A DNA stretch of 64,000 nt from NCBI GenBank assembly GCA_910578505.1, contig CAJTPV010000001.1:62001-126000 (forward strand), in the 5' to 3' direction. The DNA comes from an uncultured Oscillospiraceae bacterium. Its GTDB lineage: Bacteria; Bacillota; Clostridia; Oscillospirales; Oscillospiraceae. Under the pieces are notes generated by a model. It was given only the letters and a program-made list of their open reading frames with translations. It searched no databases and had not been told where the DNA came from. The first letter of the stretch is position 1; the number at the start of each line of letters is the position of its first letter. Position numbers and translations under genes: made by a program. This document shows, one piece after another, positions 39,413-48,900 of the stretch.

Positions 39413-42010
39413 TCAGTCCAGACGCAGCAGACGCATCAGGTCCTCGTGGCCCATCTCGGTGATCCATTTCTCCGAACTGCTGCCGATCACGTTCTCCGCC
39501 AGCTCCCGCTTGGACGCGATCATGGCGTCGATCTTCTCCTCGATCGTCCCCTCGCACACCAGCTTGTGGACCATCACGTTCTTTGTCTGCCCGATGCGGT
39601 AGGCCCGGTCCGTGGCCTGGTTCTCCACCGCCGGATTCCACCAGCGGTCAAAGTGGATCACATGGTTGGCCCGCGTCAGGTTCAGCCCCGTGCCGCCAGC
39701 CTTTACCGACAACACCACGAAGGGTACATACCGCTCCCCCTGAAAGGCATCCACGATCTCACTCCGCCGGGCTACCCGCGTCCCGCCGTGGAGTACATAC
39801 CCCTCCGCCCGGAACACCTCCGACAGAAACGCCGCCAGCTGGTCCGTGATCTCCCGGAACTGGGTGAATACCAGCACCCGCTCCCGCTTCTCCCGGATGG
39901 TCTCGCACAGCTCCCGCAGCATGGCAAACTTGCCGCTGTCCTCCGCCGAGAAAGCCGGCTGCCCCAGGTATTGGTCCGGATGGTTGCAGATCTGCTTCAG
40001 CTTCATAATCAGCCCCAGAACAACGCCCTTCCGCTCAATGCCGGCCGTCTCCCGCAGACGCTCCTCCGCGTCCGCCACCGCTTTGCGGTACAGCACCGCC
40101 TGCTGTCTCGTCAGCGCCACCCGGTCCACGATCTCCAGCTTGTCCGGCAGGTCGGCGATGACCCGCTTATCCGTTTTCACCCGGCGCAGCAGGAAGGGAG
40201 ACACCATCTCCTTCAGCCGGGCGTAGCCCTCCGGATCGTCGTTGAGGCCGGAGCAGTAGGCGCGGAACTCCTGGCTGGTCCCCAGCAGGCCCTTGTTCAG
40301 GAAGTCGAACAGGGACCAGAGGTTGGTCAGGTCGTTCTCAATGGGCGTGCCGGTCATGGCGATGCGCATCCGGGCGGGCAGCTTTTTGATCTCCCGTGTC
40401 TGCTTGGTCAGCGGGTTCTTGATAGCCTGGGCCTCGTCCAGAACGACGCAGTCCCACTGCCGCTCCTGCAGCGGCTTCAGGCGCATGGCCATCCCGTAGG
40501 TGGTAATGGTCAGGAACACCTGGCTCTCCGCCAGCTGCTCCTCCAGCGCCGCCGCCTTTTTGCCGTGCAGAATCTGGTATGTCAGCTCAGGCGCGAACCG
40601 CTCCGCCTCCTTCCGCCAGTTGCCCAGCAGGGAGGCCGGGACGATCAGCAGCGCCTGGGCGTTCTTTTTTACGGTCCGCAGCTTCTCCAGATAGGCCAGC
40701 ACCTGCACCGTCTTCCCCAGGCCCATATCGTCGGCCAAGCACGCCCCGAAGCCCAGCTTGTCCATATAGGTCAGCCAGGTGTAGCCGCTCTTCTGATAGG
40801 GCCGCAGCTGGGCGCAGAAGCTCCTGGGCAGCACGGCGCTGCGGATGGAGTCCGGCTTTTTCAGGTTCGCCAGCAGCGTGGACAGCCATTCGCCGTTGGT
40901 GACCATCGGCCCCACGTCCGCCTGGGGCTTCTTTGTCTCCATGCCCAGGCGCATAGCCTCCATCAGCGTGACGGCGTCCGGCAAACCGTCCATCTCCTCC
41001 AGCAGCGCCCGCAGCCGGGCGTGGTTTACCTCCACCCATTTGCCCTTCAGGAACGCCAGCCCCTCCGTCTGCGCCAGCAGCTGCCGGATGTCCTCCTGGG
41101 ACAGGGGGACGCCGTCTGCCGTCAGCTCCGGCTGTACGGATACCAGGGTGTCGAACCCCAGCATGGACGGCTGCTTCTCCCCCAGCCGCATGGAGAGGGA
41201 CACAACGGCGGTGCGCTTTTTCCACCAGTTGGGGATACGGCACAAGATGCCCGTCTCCTCGATGGCCTCCACATGGGTCAGAAAATCGTATGCCTCCTCC
41301 GCTGTCAGCTGGAGGGGGTGGAACATCTCCCCACTCTCCACAAAGGACCCGATCAGCTCCGACACCTCCGCGGCCCGGTTGAGGCAGGAGAGGAGGGTGA
41401 GCAATTTTTCCCGATCGTTTTTGTATTCTGTCAGGGCGTACTGCAGCGGCACATGGCGGACCCGCCCGTCTGCGTCCTTGGTGGCGTAGGTGGCCAGGAA
41501 GGCGAAGGGCAGCTCTCCGTCCTTGTTTTCCACCAGATGGAAGAAGATCCGTTCCGGCACCCGCAGGCGCTGGCTCTGCTCCGTCAGGTACAGGGACACC
41601 GTGCCGTCATAGGCAGTAATCTCCCGTGCAAAAACGGCGTTCAGGCGCTGAAAGACGTGCTTCAGCCATTTTTTGTCGATGTACTCGGCCCCCATCACGA
41701 AGGGCACCGCCCGCAGCAGCCGGTCGGTCTCCGAAAGAGGGGCCTGGGCGTTTTCCCGCAGCAGCTCCAGGTCCGGCAGGCTGGTCAGCGATTTGAAGAA
41801 GGCGTCGGAGAGCAGATACAGGAACGCGGCGGAGGGGCCGGCCCGCTCCGGGCGCTCCGTCAGGCCGAGGCGGTACAGGGCCGTCCAGCGGTCCGCCTCA
41901 AACTGTGTCTGCAGCGCCTGGTCTGTGTCCGATAGCTGATCTTGAGTGTCACAGTAGAAACCGTCCGCGGTAAAGATGAACTGCAGCCTGCCCTGTGTCG
42001 TTTCTGTCAC
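39413..42010 (-). CDS. SNF2-family DEAD/DEAH helicase
   Basis: An 865-residue ATP-dependent DNA translocase. An N-terminal domain of about 400 residues precedes the SNF2 core: Walker A in ADDMGLGKTVQVLAYL, DEAQ-box VVLDEAQAIKNP, motif III MTGTPIEND, and a helicase C domain ending in QATDRAYRIGQTKNV (motif VI). Bacterial SNF2/SWIM pairs are widespread and are sometimes found in defence islands; their role is unproven. This one lies about 2.7 kb from a BREX locus. Confidence 0.9.
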   Translation of the reverse strand: MTETTQGRLQFIFTADGFYCDTQDQLSDTDQALQTQFEADRWTALYRLGLTERPERAGPSAAFLYLLSDAFFKSLTSLPDLELLRENAQAPLSETDRLLRAVPFVMGAEYIDKKWLKHVFQRLNAVFAREITAYDGTVSLYLTEQSQRLRVPERIFFHLVENKDGELPFAFLATYATKDADGRVRHVPLQYALTEYKNDREKLLTLLSCLNRAAEVSELIGSFVESGEMFHPLQLTAEEAYDFLTHVEAIEETGILCRIPNWWKKRTAVVSLSMRLGEKQPSMLGFDTLVSVQPELTADGVPLSQEDIRQLLAQTEGLAFLKGKWVEVNHARLRALLEEMDGLPDAVTLMEAMRLGMETKKPQADVGPMVTNGEWLSTLLANLKKPDSIRSAVLPRSFCAQLRPYQKSGYTWLTYMDKLGFGACLADDMGLGKTVQVLAYLEKLRTVKKNAQALLIVPASLLGNWRKEAERFAPELTYQILHGKKAAALEEQLAESQVFLTITTYGMAMRLKPLQERQWDCVVLDEAQAIKNPLTKQTREIKKLPARMRIAMTGTPIENDLTNLWSLFDFLNKGLLGTSQEFRAYCSGLNDDPEGYARLKEMVSPFLLRRVKTDKRVIADLPDKLEIVDRVALTRQQAVLYRKAVADAEERLRETAGIERKGVVLGLIMKLKQICNHPDQYLGQPAFSAEDSGKFAMLRELCETIREKRERVLVFTQFREITDQLAAFLSEVFRAEGYVLHGGTRVARRSEIVDAFQGERYVPFVVLSVKAGGTGLNLTRANHVIHFDRWWNPAVENQATDRAYRIGQTKNVMVHKLVCEGTIEEKIDAMIASKRELAENVIGSSSEKWITEMGHEDLMRLLRLD

Positions 42011-42042
42011 AAGGATCCCCCATTTCCTTTGAGCTTATCATT

Positions 42043-42213
42043 CTAAGAAATCTGAAAGGTATGTATCGTTTCCAACATATTTGAAAAATCTGACATAAGT
42101 TTGTCCAGGTCAATATCTGCATCCCAACTAATCCGAATTGCGCTCCCAATCTGTTCATCTGCGAGATTCATTGCACTTAAGACAGTCCTATCATAACCTA
42201 TGTTTTGTTTCAT
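42043..42213 (-). pseudogene. C-terminal remnant of a class V aminotransferase / cysteine desulfurase
   Basis: An open stretch of 56 codons reads VLSAMNLADEQIGSAIRISW near its middle and ends in a charged helix. That matches the very end of NifS/IscS/DndA-like cysteine desulfurases (…LLAMGL...SIRIS...). The catalytic domain is missing and a stop lies just upstream. The local sequence is AT-rich compared with its neighbours. I infer a relic of a deleted gene; it is too short for certainty. Confidence 0.4.
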
Positions 42214-42284
42214 TATAGACTTGTCTGTAGATGAAAGTCAATGGCAAACACAAAAATTGCGCCGCTGAAAACAGAGACATGCTC

Positions 42285-42713
42285 TTATTGCCGGTTCAAT
42301 CTGTTTCTGAATGCTTCAATATGGCAAGCCTTTTCTTCTTCTGACTTTGCTGTCTTTAGCAATTCAGTTGTATAGTCCCGCTGGGCAGCAGCCTGTTCTC
42401 CCCACGTCTTGAACTCGGCCTTGCTCATGTTCCCCTTTATGTAGCGGGCATAGTATTTTTTGTATGCAAGCTTGTATATCTTCCAGGCTTCCTCGCTCTG
42501 GATTTTGTTCTCAAACACTGCTCTGACTCCCACATCACGGCAGGTTTTGTCTATCTCACCAGGAGCAATCCGACTGCAGTATATGGTCTTGTCTCCCTGC
42601 ACATGGAGAAACCACCGTCCACATAATCTGCATTGGCGTGGCGCATTGCCGTTAGAAATGGCCTTACCACGTTCCACATAACAAATAATTTTGTGTGCTT
42701 TAGTGCGAATCAA
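42285..42713 (-). CDS. DUF6076-like protein, probably N-terminally truncated
   Basis: A 142-residue protein with a treble-clef-like CRLCGRWFLHVQGDKTIYC and a later Cys (KTCRD). A long basic helical tail rich in Tyr and Lys follows. This resembles the C-terminal part of DUF6076 proteins, usually several hundred residues and found in mobile regions. No signal or membrane segment is present, and no good ribosome site is visible at the ATG, so a remnant is likely. Confidence 0.45.
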   Translation of the reverse strand: MIRTKAHKIICYVERGKAISNGNAPRQCRLCGRWFLHVQGDKTIYCSRIAPGEIDKTCRDVGVRAVFENKIQSEEAWKIYKLAYKKYYARYIKGNMSKAEFKTWGEQAAAQRDYTTELLKTAKSEEEKACHIEAFRNRLNRQ

Positions 42714-42827
42714 TATTCCCCGCCTTGTGCCCAGCCGCCGACACTCTCACCACGCCCCTATGCAGGGGACCCCGTTATCCAGATTTTTTTCATAATTTTA
42801 TCTCCTTGTTCATTCTTTTGGCCTGTT

Positions 42828-43919
42828 CTATTTCTCAATACCGGACCAATTCAAATACCAGTTTCCGCTCTGGCGAACCAGTTCCATGGTCAGGAAGCTG
42901 AAGCTGTCACCCTCTGTCAGATTCAGCCTGTGCTTTACGGAGACGGTGGCTTTGGCCGGGTTTTGATCGTCATCCAACGAGTAGTCTACAGAAATGATGG
43001 TAGTATCCGGCCAGACATTTTCATCGTAGGCGTCCGCATCGGCTTCCGTTGCCAAAAGGTCAGAGATTTCGGACAAATCATCAGAGAGCAGCGCACGGGA
43101 CAGCCGGTCCACCGCTGCGTAGAGCTCCCGCATCCAATCCGGAACGGTCTCATTCAGATCCACGACCCGAAAGCTGGATACCATATCTCTGAAACGTGCG
43201 CCCAGACCTTCCTCCGCCTCCAGGAAATACCGGGAGGTGATCGTAAAGGTTCCTCCCTGCCCGTCATCGACAAACCAGAGCTCCGCCTGTTCCGCTTTCC
43301 AAAACTCCGGCTCATCGGAGCCTTCGTCCAGGCTCTCGCTGGCACGGAGATAAAGGCTGCCTGGCAGGACGGCAGCAAGCTCCTCCGAGGACATCTCCGG
43401 GTAATGCTCCTGCAAGGCAGCTTCGGCCGCTGCCTTGGCCTGGCTGGGAGATGTGCCGGAGAGGTGAGCGATATCCATACCGCATTCCGGAAAAGTTTCA
43501 GGCAGCGGATGGGTGCTTCTAATACGATAGAGCCCATTGCTCTCCTGAACAGCAAACTGCTCCTCATTGACGTAGATCAGGAAATCCACAGCTCCGTTCT
43601 GAGATTCCGGCGTATAGCGCAGCAAGCGAAGCGTTCCGATTTCACTGCCCTGCTCCGGCAGGGAAAGCTGTCCGCCGCCGGGTCCCTGGTTCTCCGGCAA
43701 ATTCGGTACAGTAATAACCGGTCCTTGGCTGTCCGGGGGCGTGACAGCCGGTCCAGTCTGGAAGGGGAAAATACGCCCCAGCGCCAAGACCAGCGCCAAA
43801 CAGGCCGCAGCGGCAAGACCGCAGGGAAGCCAGTGGCTCCTTCTGCGCCGCTCACTGCGGGCAACCAGCTTCGGGTCCGCTTCGCCAATGGCGAGAAACA
43901 GGCGCTCCTGATGATTCAT
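42828..43919 (-). CDS. Membrane-anchored putative anti-sigma factor
   Basis: A 363-residue protein with a short cytoplasmic start (MNHQERLFLAIGEADPKLV), one membrane helix (about 31-51) and a large extracytoplasmic region. A Pro/Gly linker (55-90) leads to that region. Its ATG overlaps the stop of the ECF sigma gene (ATGA), so it is the sigma factor's translationally coupled partner. The external part has no recognisable catalytic motif. Confidence 0.75.
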   Translation of the reverse strand: MNHQERLFLAIGEADPKLVARSERRRRSHWLPCGLAAAACLALVLALGRIFPFQTGPAVTPPDSQGPVITVPNLPENQGPGGGQLSLPEQGSEIGTLRLLRYTPESQNGAVDFLIYVNEEQFAVQESNGLYRIRSTHPLPETFPECGMDIAHLSGTSPSQAKAAAEAALQEHYPEMSSEELAAVLPGSLYLRASESLDEGSDEPEFWKAEQAELWFVDDGQGGTFTITSRYFLEAEEGLGARFRDMVSSFRVVDLNETVPDWMRELYAAVDRLSRALLSDDLSEISDLLATEADADAYDENVWPDTTIISVDYSLDDDQNPAKATVSVKHRLNLTEGDSFSFLTMELVRQSGNWYLNWSGIEK

Positions 43920-44470
43920 AACAACTCCTCCTTTTCCAAATAACTCTGCAATTTTTTCCGGCTGCGAAACAAAATTGTCCGCACAGTGTTTTCACGCATC
44001 CCATATCGCCTGGCAATCTCCGCCGTGGGCTCCGCGAACCAGTACCGCCGCAGGAAGAGATTGCACTCCCGTTCCGGCAGCGCGTGAAGAAATTGGTTTA
44101 CGGCTTCCGCCAGTTCCCCGGCTTCCACAGCCTGGAGCGTATCTGCGGATGAAACACAGTCCGCCAGTTCGTCCAGGACCAGAGGCAGCTCGCCGCCTCC
44201 CCTTTTCTCCGTGCGGTTAGCCCGCCAGCGGCTTAAAGCCAGATTTCGCGTGATCTTTCCGAGGTACTGGGCCAGCAGGCCGGGCCGGTCCTCCGGCATG
44301 GCGTTCCAGGCTTTCAGCCAGGTGTCGTTGACGCACTCCTCTGTATCCCGGCGGTCCGGCAGGATATTCCGCGCCACGGCGCGGCAGTAGTTTCCATATT
44401 TTTCGCAGGTGCGCGAGATGGCCTCCGGGTTTCGAGACCAATACAAATCAATGATCGCGCAGTCTTCCAT
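43916..44470 (-). CDS. ECF-family RNA polymerase sigma factor (second)
   Basis: A 184-residue sigma factor. Region 2 includes DTEECVNDTWLKAWNAMP, and region 4 includes LPERECNLFLRRYWFAEPTAEIARRYG with RENTVRTILFRSRKKL. ATG 44470 has AAGGAG upstream and lies downstream of an ECF-type promoter, which again suggests autoregulation. It is unlike the first ECF factor in sequence, so it answers a different signal. Confidence 0.9.
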   Translation of the reverse strand: MEDCAIIDLYWSRNPEAISRTCEKYGNYCRAVARNILPDRRDTEECVNDTWLKAWNAMPEDRPGLLAQYLGKITRNLALSRWRANRTEKRGGGELPLVLDELADCVSSADTLQAVEAGELAEAVNQFLHALPERECNLFLRRYWFAEPTAEIARRYGMRENTVRTILFRSRKKLQSYLEKEELL

Positions 44471-44512
44471 AGGTGTTCTCCTTTCTGGGTGTTGTTGAAG
44501 GGCCTTCACCTG

Positions 44513-44542
44513 TATAGACACGAAAAAAGGCCGGATGTTTCA
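44513..44542 (-). promoter_or_regulatory. Predicted ECF-type promoter of the second sigma operon
   Basis: On the minus strand, TGAAACATCC (44533-44542) and CGTGTCTATA (44513-44522) match the AAC / CGTC-type pattern of ECF promoters, about 45 bases before the sigma ATG. Confidence 0.6.
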
Positions 44543-44709
44543 GCTATGATAAAATAATTTTGTTTCTTCGGTAACCCGAACCTGGCAAGCGTCAAAAGGG
44601 CGCAGCGGAAAGCTCCTTTGGCCGCCGTGTTCTTTTTGACACTTAATATTGGATTTCTTGACTGCAACCTATAAAAATGAAATTCAGAGTATACAATCGG
44701 TGGCCTCTG

Positions 44710-44718
44710 TGCTATACT
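44710..44718 (+). promoter_or_regulatory. Extended -10 promoter of the BREX operon
   Basis: TGCTATACT (TG 44710-44711, TATACT 44713-44718), 25 bases before the brxA start. The -35 is poor. Confidence 0.5.
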
Positions 44719-44742
44719 TTTATCCATGCAAGGAACAGGGAG

Positions 44743-45351
44743 ATGAATATGGAGCGTAGAGAATATAGTGCGGGAGCAGTGAAGCTGTCCTTCTGGTTTC
44801 CGGAATTTCGCAAGGTGGTTCAGCTTCTCGCCGCGGGGAATTCCTTTGAGGAAATCCGGCGGCAAAGTCAGGAGGAAAACATTTTCGGCGCTCCGACACC
44901 GAGACGGGCAGACCAAATTTGCCGGACTGTCCTTACGCGGGTGCAGGCCTTGGACAGCAGTTTTTATCCGGTGTTCCTCTCCGGGGATTTGTCCACGCAG
45001 AAACTGTTTGCCCTGGCGGCGGTGATGGCCTGCGACACCCTCTTTTTTGATTTTGTCTATGAGGTGATCCGGGAGAAGCTGATCATTGGCAGCAATGAGC
45101 TGGAACCGAAGGACGTGCGGGTCTTCTTCCGGGACAAACAGGCGCAGGATGACCGCCTTGCCCAATGGACGGATCAGACCTGCCAGCGGCTGGGTACCTG
45201 CTATCGGACGATGCTCTATGAGGCGGGACTGACCGACAAAGCCAAAGAAACCCGGAAAATATACAGACCGATTCTGGAGACGGAACTGCAGCAGTGGCTG
45301 GAATCGCATGACATGGGGCTGGTCGTCAAGGCCTGGACGGGGGTGAGATGA
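44743..45351 (+). CDS. brxA: BREX protein BrxA (DUF1819)
   Basis: A 202-residue DUF1819 protein, the small DNA-binding BrxA of BREX phage-resistance systems. Typical features are REYSAGAVKLSFWFPEFRKV at the start and the central helices LVFL-type core around ALAAVMACDTLFFDFVYEVI. ATG 44743 is preceded by AAGGA; a second ATG at 44749 is also possible. The stop overlaps brxB. Confidence 0.9.
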   Translation: MNMERREYSAGAVKLSFWFPEFRKVVQLLAAGNSFEEIRRQSQEENIFGAPTPRRADQICRTVLTRVQALDSSFYPVFLSGDLSTQKLFALAAVMACDTLFFDFVYEVIREKLIIGSNELEPKDVRVFFRDKQAQDDRLAQWTDQTCQRLGTCYRTMLYEAGLTDKAKETRKIYRPILETELQQWLESHDMGLVVKAWTGVR

Positions 45352-45929
45352 TGGCGGAATTGGCGCGGCGTTTGGACGAGATGGAGGCGGCAATCCGAAA
45401 GCCCTCCTTCCGCAGCAGCAGGGGCAGGGCCAATGAGGTCAACTACTGGATCTTCGACTATCCCCCCGACCGGGAGCTGGAGATCCGGGAACGGATCAGA
45501 TACATGGTGAGCAAGAACCAGAAAAGCTCCGATGGCTTTCAGCTGGTTGTTTTCGACCTCTATGATCTGATGATAGACCACCTTGAGAGCAAGAATTTCT
45601 TAAAGCAGTGCATGGCATTTGAGCAAAAACAGGGGATGGCCCGCATTGCAGCGGCGGTCAGTAAATCTATGAAAATCAGTGACAGCGACAGCTTGATTGT
45701 CCGGCATATCCGGGAGCATACGCCGGAGAACGCAGTGGTGTTTCTGACCGGCATCGGGAAGTGCTATCCGATTCTGCGCTCCCACAAGGTGCTCAACACG
45801 CTGCACCAGGGATTTGGACAGGCCCCTGTGGTCCTGTTTTTCCCCGGTGTCTATGACGAGCAGCAGCTGCTCCTGTTTGGGAAAATCAAAGACGACAACT
45901 ACTACCGGGCGTTCCGGCTGGTGAAATAA
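45348..45929 (+). CDS. brxB: BREX protein BrxB (DUF1788)
   Basis: A 193-residue DUF1788 protein. It shows WIFDYPPDRELEIRERI near residue 35 and the AFL-type FLTGIGKCYPILRSHKVLN and VVLFFPGVYDEQQL motifs of BrxB. It overlaps brxA by four bases and lies 12 bases before brxC. BrxB is needed for BREX activity, but its biochemical role is not well defined. Confidence 0.92.
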   Translation: MMAELARRLDEMEAAIRKPSFRSSRGRANEVNYWIFDYPPDRELEIRERIRYMVSKNQKSSDGFQLVVFDLYDLMIDHLESKNFLKQCMAFEQKQGMARIAAAVSKSMKISDSDSLIVRHIREHTPENAVVFLTGIGKCYPILRSHKVLNTLHQGFGQAPVVLFFPGVYDEQQLLLFGKIKDDNYYRAFRLVK

Positions 45930-45941
45930 CGGAGGTGCGAG

Positions 45942-48900
45942 ATGCTGATTCGAGAGATGTTCCGTAAGGAAATTGACCGTGAGATGCAGGGCGTTATCAT
46001 AGCGGGGCAGGGCGAGAGCCGCAGCGTCTCCCAGGAGCTGGACGAGTATGTGGTCACCCGAGAGCTGCAGCGGCATTTCAGGGACTTTTTCACCGCTTAT
46101 AAAAAGGGCATTGCCGGAACTACCCCGAAAATGGGCGTATGGATTTCCGGCTTTTTTGGCAGCGGTAAATCCCACTTCCTGAAAATTATTTCGTATCTGC
46201 TGAAGAATGAACTGGTTGGCGGACGCCGGGCATTGGACTATTTTATCGAGGATCAGAAGATCACCGACCCCGCTGTTCTGGCGGACATACAGCTGGCGGC
46301 GAACACGCCTGTCGATGCCATCCTGTTCAATATCGACGCCAAGAGCGATTCCAACAGCAAGCAGGACAAGGACGCTATCGTCAATGTTTTCCTGCGGGTG
46401 TTCAATGAGATGCAGGGCTTCTGCGGCTCCCAGCCCGCTTTGGCCGATCTGGAGCGGAAGCTGTCCGATGCGGGCCGCTTGGACGCATTTAAGAGCGCTT
46501 TTGACGGGGCATACGGCAGCACATGGGAGGATTCCCGGCAGGATTTTGACTTCATCCAGGACACCGTTGTCGAGGTGCTGTCCGGCATGGGCTTTATGAG
46601 CGAGTCCGCCGCGCGCAACTGGTGTGAGAAGGCGGTGGAGCCCTATCAGATCAGCATCGAGGATTTCGCAAGACGGGTCAAAGCCTACATAGACCGCAGA
46701 GGCGGGAACCACCATGTGGTATTTCTGGTGGACGAGATTGGGCAGTACATCGGCGAGGACTCCAAGCTGATGCTGAACCTGCAGACTGTGACCGAGGAGC
46801 TGGGCAGGGCGTGCATGGGAAAGGCCTGGGTCATCGTGACCAGCCAGCAGGACATCGACTCCATCACCAGCGTGAAGGGCAACGACTTTTCCAAAATCCA
46901 GGGCCGCTTTGATACCCGCCTCTCCCTGTCCTCCGCCAACGTGGACGAGGTGATCAAGAGGAGAATTCTGGAGAAGAACGACACGGCGGCGCAGTCCCTG
47001 CGGCTGCTGTATGAGCAGAAGGAGACCGACATCCGCAACAAGATGCTTTTCACCGGCGACGCGGAGAAAAAGCTGTACGCCGATGGAAATGATTTCGCGG
47101 CGATCTACCCCTTTGTGGGCTACCAGTTCAACCTCCTGGCCAGTGTGCTGACCGCCGTGCGTACCCACAGCGCCTCTGGCAAGCACCTCTCCGAGGGCGA
47201 GCGCTCCATGCTGGCCATGTTCAAGGAGTCCGCCGAGCAGCTGAAAGAACGGGAGACCGGCGCCCTTGTTCCCTTCCACATGTTCTACGACGCCATGGAG
47301 AAATTTCTGGATCACTCCCACAGGGGGGTCATCATCCGGGCATATGACAACAGCCATATCAATCCGGACAAATTGGAGGAGGGCGTTTTTACCATCAACG
47401 TCCTGAAGGTTCTGTTCCTCATCAAATATGTGCTGGAGATCGAGGCCAACGTCGACAACATCACCAGCCTGATGATCGACCGCATGGACGCCGACCGGCT
47501 GACGCTGAAGGGGCAGGTGGAGGACGCGCTGAAAGTCCTGATGCGGGAAATGCTGGTTCAGAAGACCGGCAGCGTGTACGTCTTCCTGACCGATGAGGAG
47601 CAGGAAATCAACCGGGAGATCGAGCGGCAGGAGATCGACCCCAACATTGTGCTCCAGAAGGTTGCGGAGTTGATCTTTGACGATATCTTTCAGGAGAAAA
47701 AATACCGTTATCCCGCCTTTAACGGGCGGTATGCCTTTGCCTATAACCAGGCGGTGGACGACCAGCCGTATAAAGCGGTCCAGAACCACGATATTGGCCT
47801 GCGGGTCCTGACATCCCGCTATGACGGCGGGCTGGAGGACAGTACCCTGCGGATTCGATCCGGCCAGGAGAAGGAGGTCCTGGTGGTATTGCCGGATGAT
47901 ATGGCTTTCTGGAACGAGCTGCGGACCTATCTGAAAATCGAGAAATTTCTCCAGGGCCCCTCCGCCGCGCAGTACTCCAAATATGAGGATATCAAGGATG
48001 CCAAACGGAAGGAAATGCGCAAGCGCAGCGAGAACGCCAGGCTCTATCTGACCGAGGCCCTGAAAGACGCGGCCATCTATGTCAACGGCGACGCTGCCCG
48101 TATTTCCGCCAGGGATATAACCGCCCGCTTCAACGAGGCGCTGGGACGCCTGGTGCAGACGGTGTACCACAAGCTCTCCTATATCGACACGCCCATGGAT
48201 GAGTCCGGCGTCCGGAAGCTGATGCGCAGGGCGGGCGGTCAGCTTACCGCCGGCTCGACCGAGGCGGCGGCCAACCCCCACGCTCTGGAGGATGTGCTGT
48301 CCTATATCGCCGGGAATTCCCGTGTCCACATGAAAACCTCCATGAAGACGGTCAAGGACCGCTTTATGAAAGCCCCCTACGGCTTTGTGGACGACGACAT
48401 CCACTGGCTCATTGCCTGCCTGTTCCGGCGGGGGGATCTGGACTTTACCGTCAACGGAACCGCTGTCACCCGGACGAACGCCTCCGACGAGGAGATCGTC
48501 AATTACATCATAAAGAAAGCCTTTGCGGAAAAGCTGCTCATGGAGGAGCACACCCGTGTGCCGGAAAAGGACAAAAAGGCGGTGCGGGAGGTCATGAAGG
48601 AGCTGTTCCATGTCAGCAGCGTCACGGAGGACGAGGACACCCAGATGCAGGACTTCCAGCGGTACAGCCGGAATCTGCTGCGGGAATTTGAGGAGTTGGA
48701 GCGGAACTATCGGGACTGCCCCTACCCCGGCAAAAAGGTGATGGAGAGCGGGAAGCAGCTGCTGCGGGCAGTGGAGCCGATGCAGCGGCCCCTGGAGTTT
48801 TTCCAGACAGTCTCCCGGCGGCGGGATGATTTCCTGGATCTGGCGGAGGATTATGAGCAGGTACACGCCTTTTTCCAAGGGGAGCAGCGGGAGATTTTCC

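Noticed and set aside
39446..41935. 829-codon plus-strand frame opposite the SNF2 helicase
   Set aside because: Shadow frame with no motif; the helicase is unambiguous.
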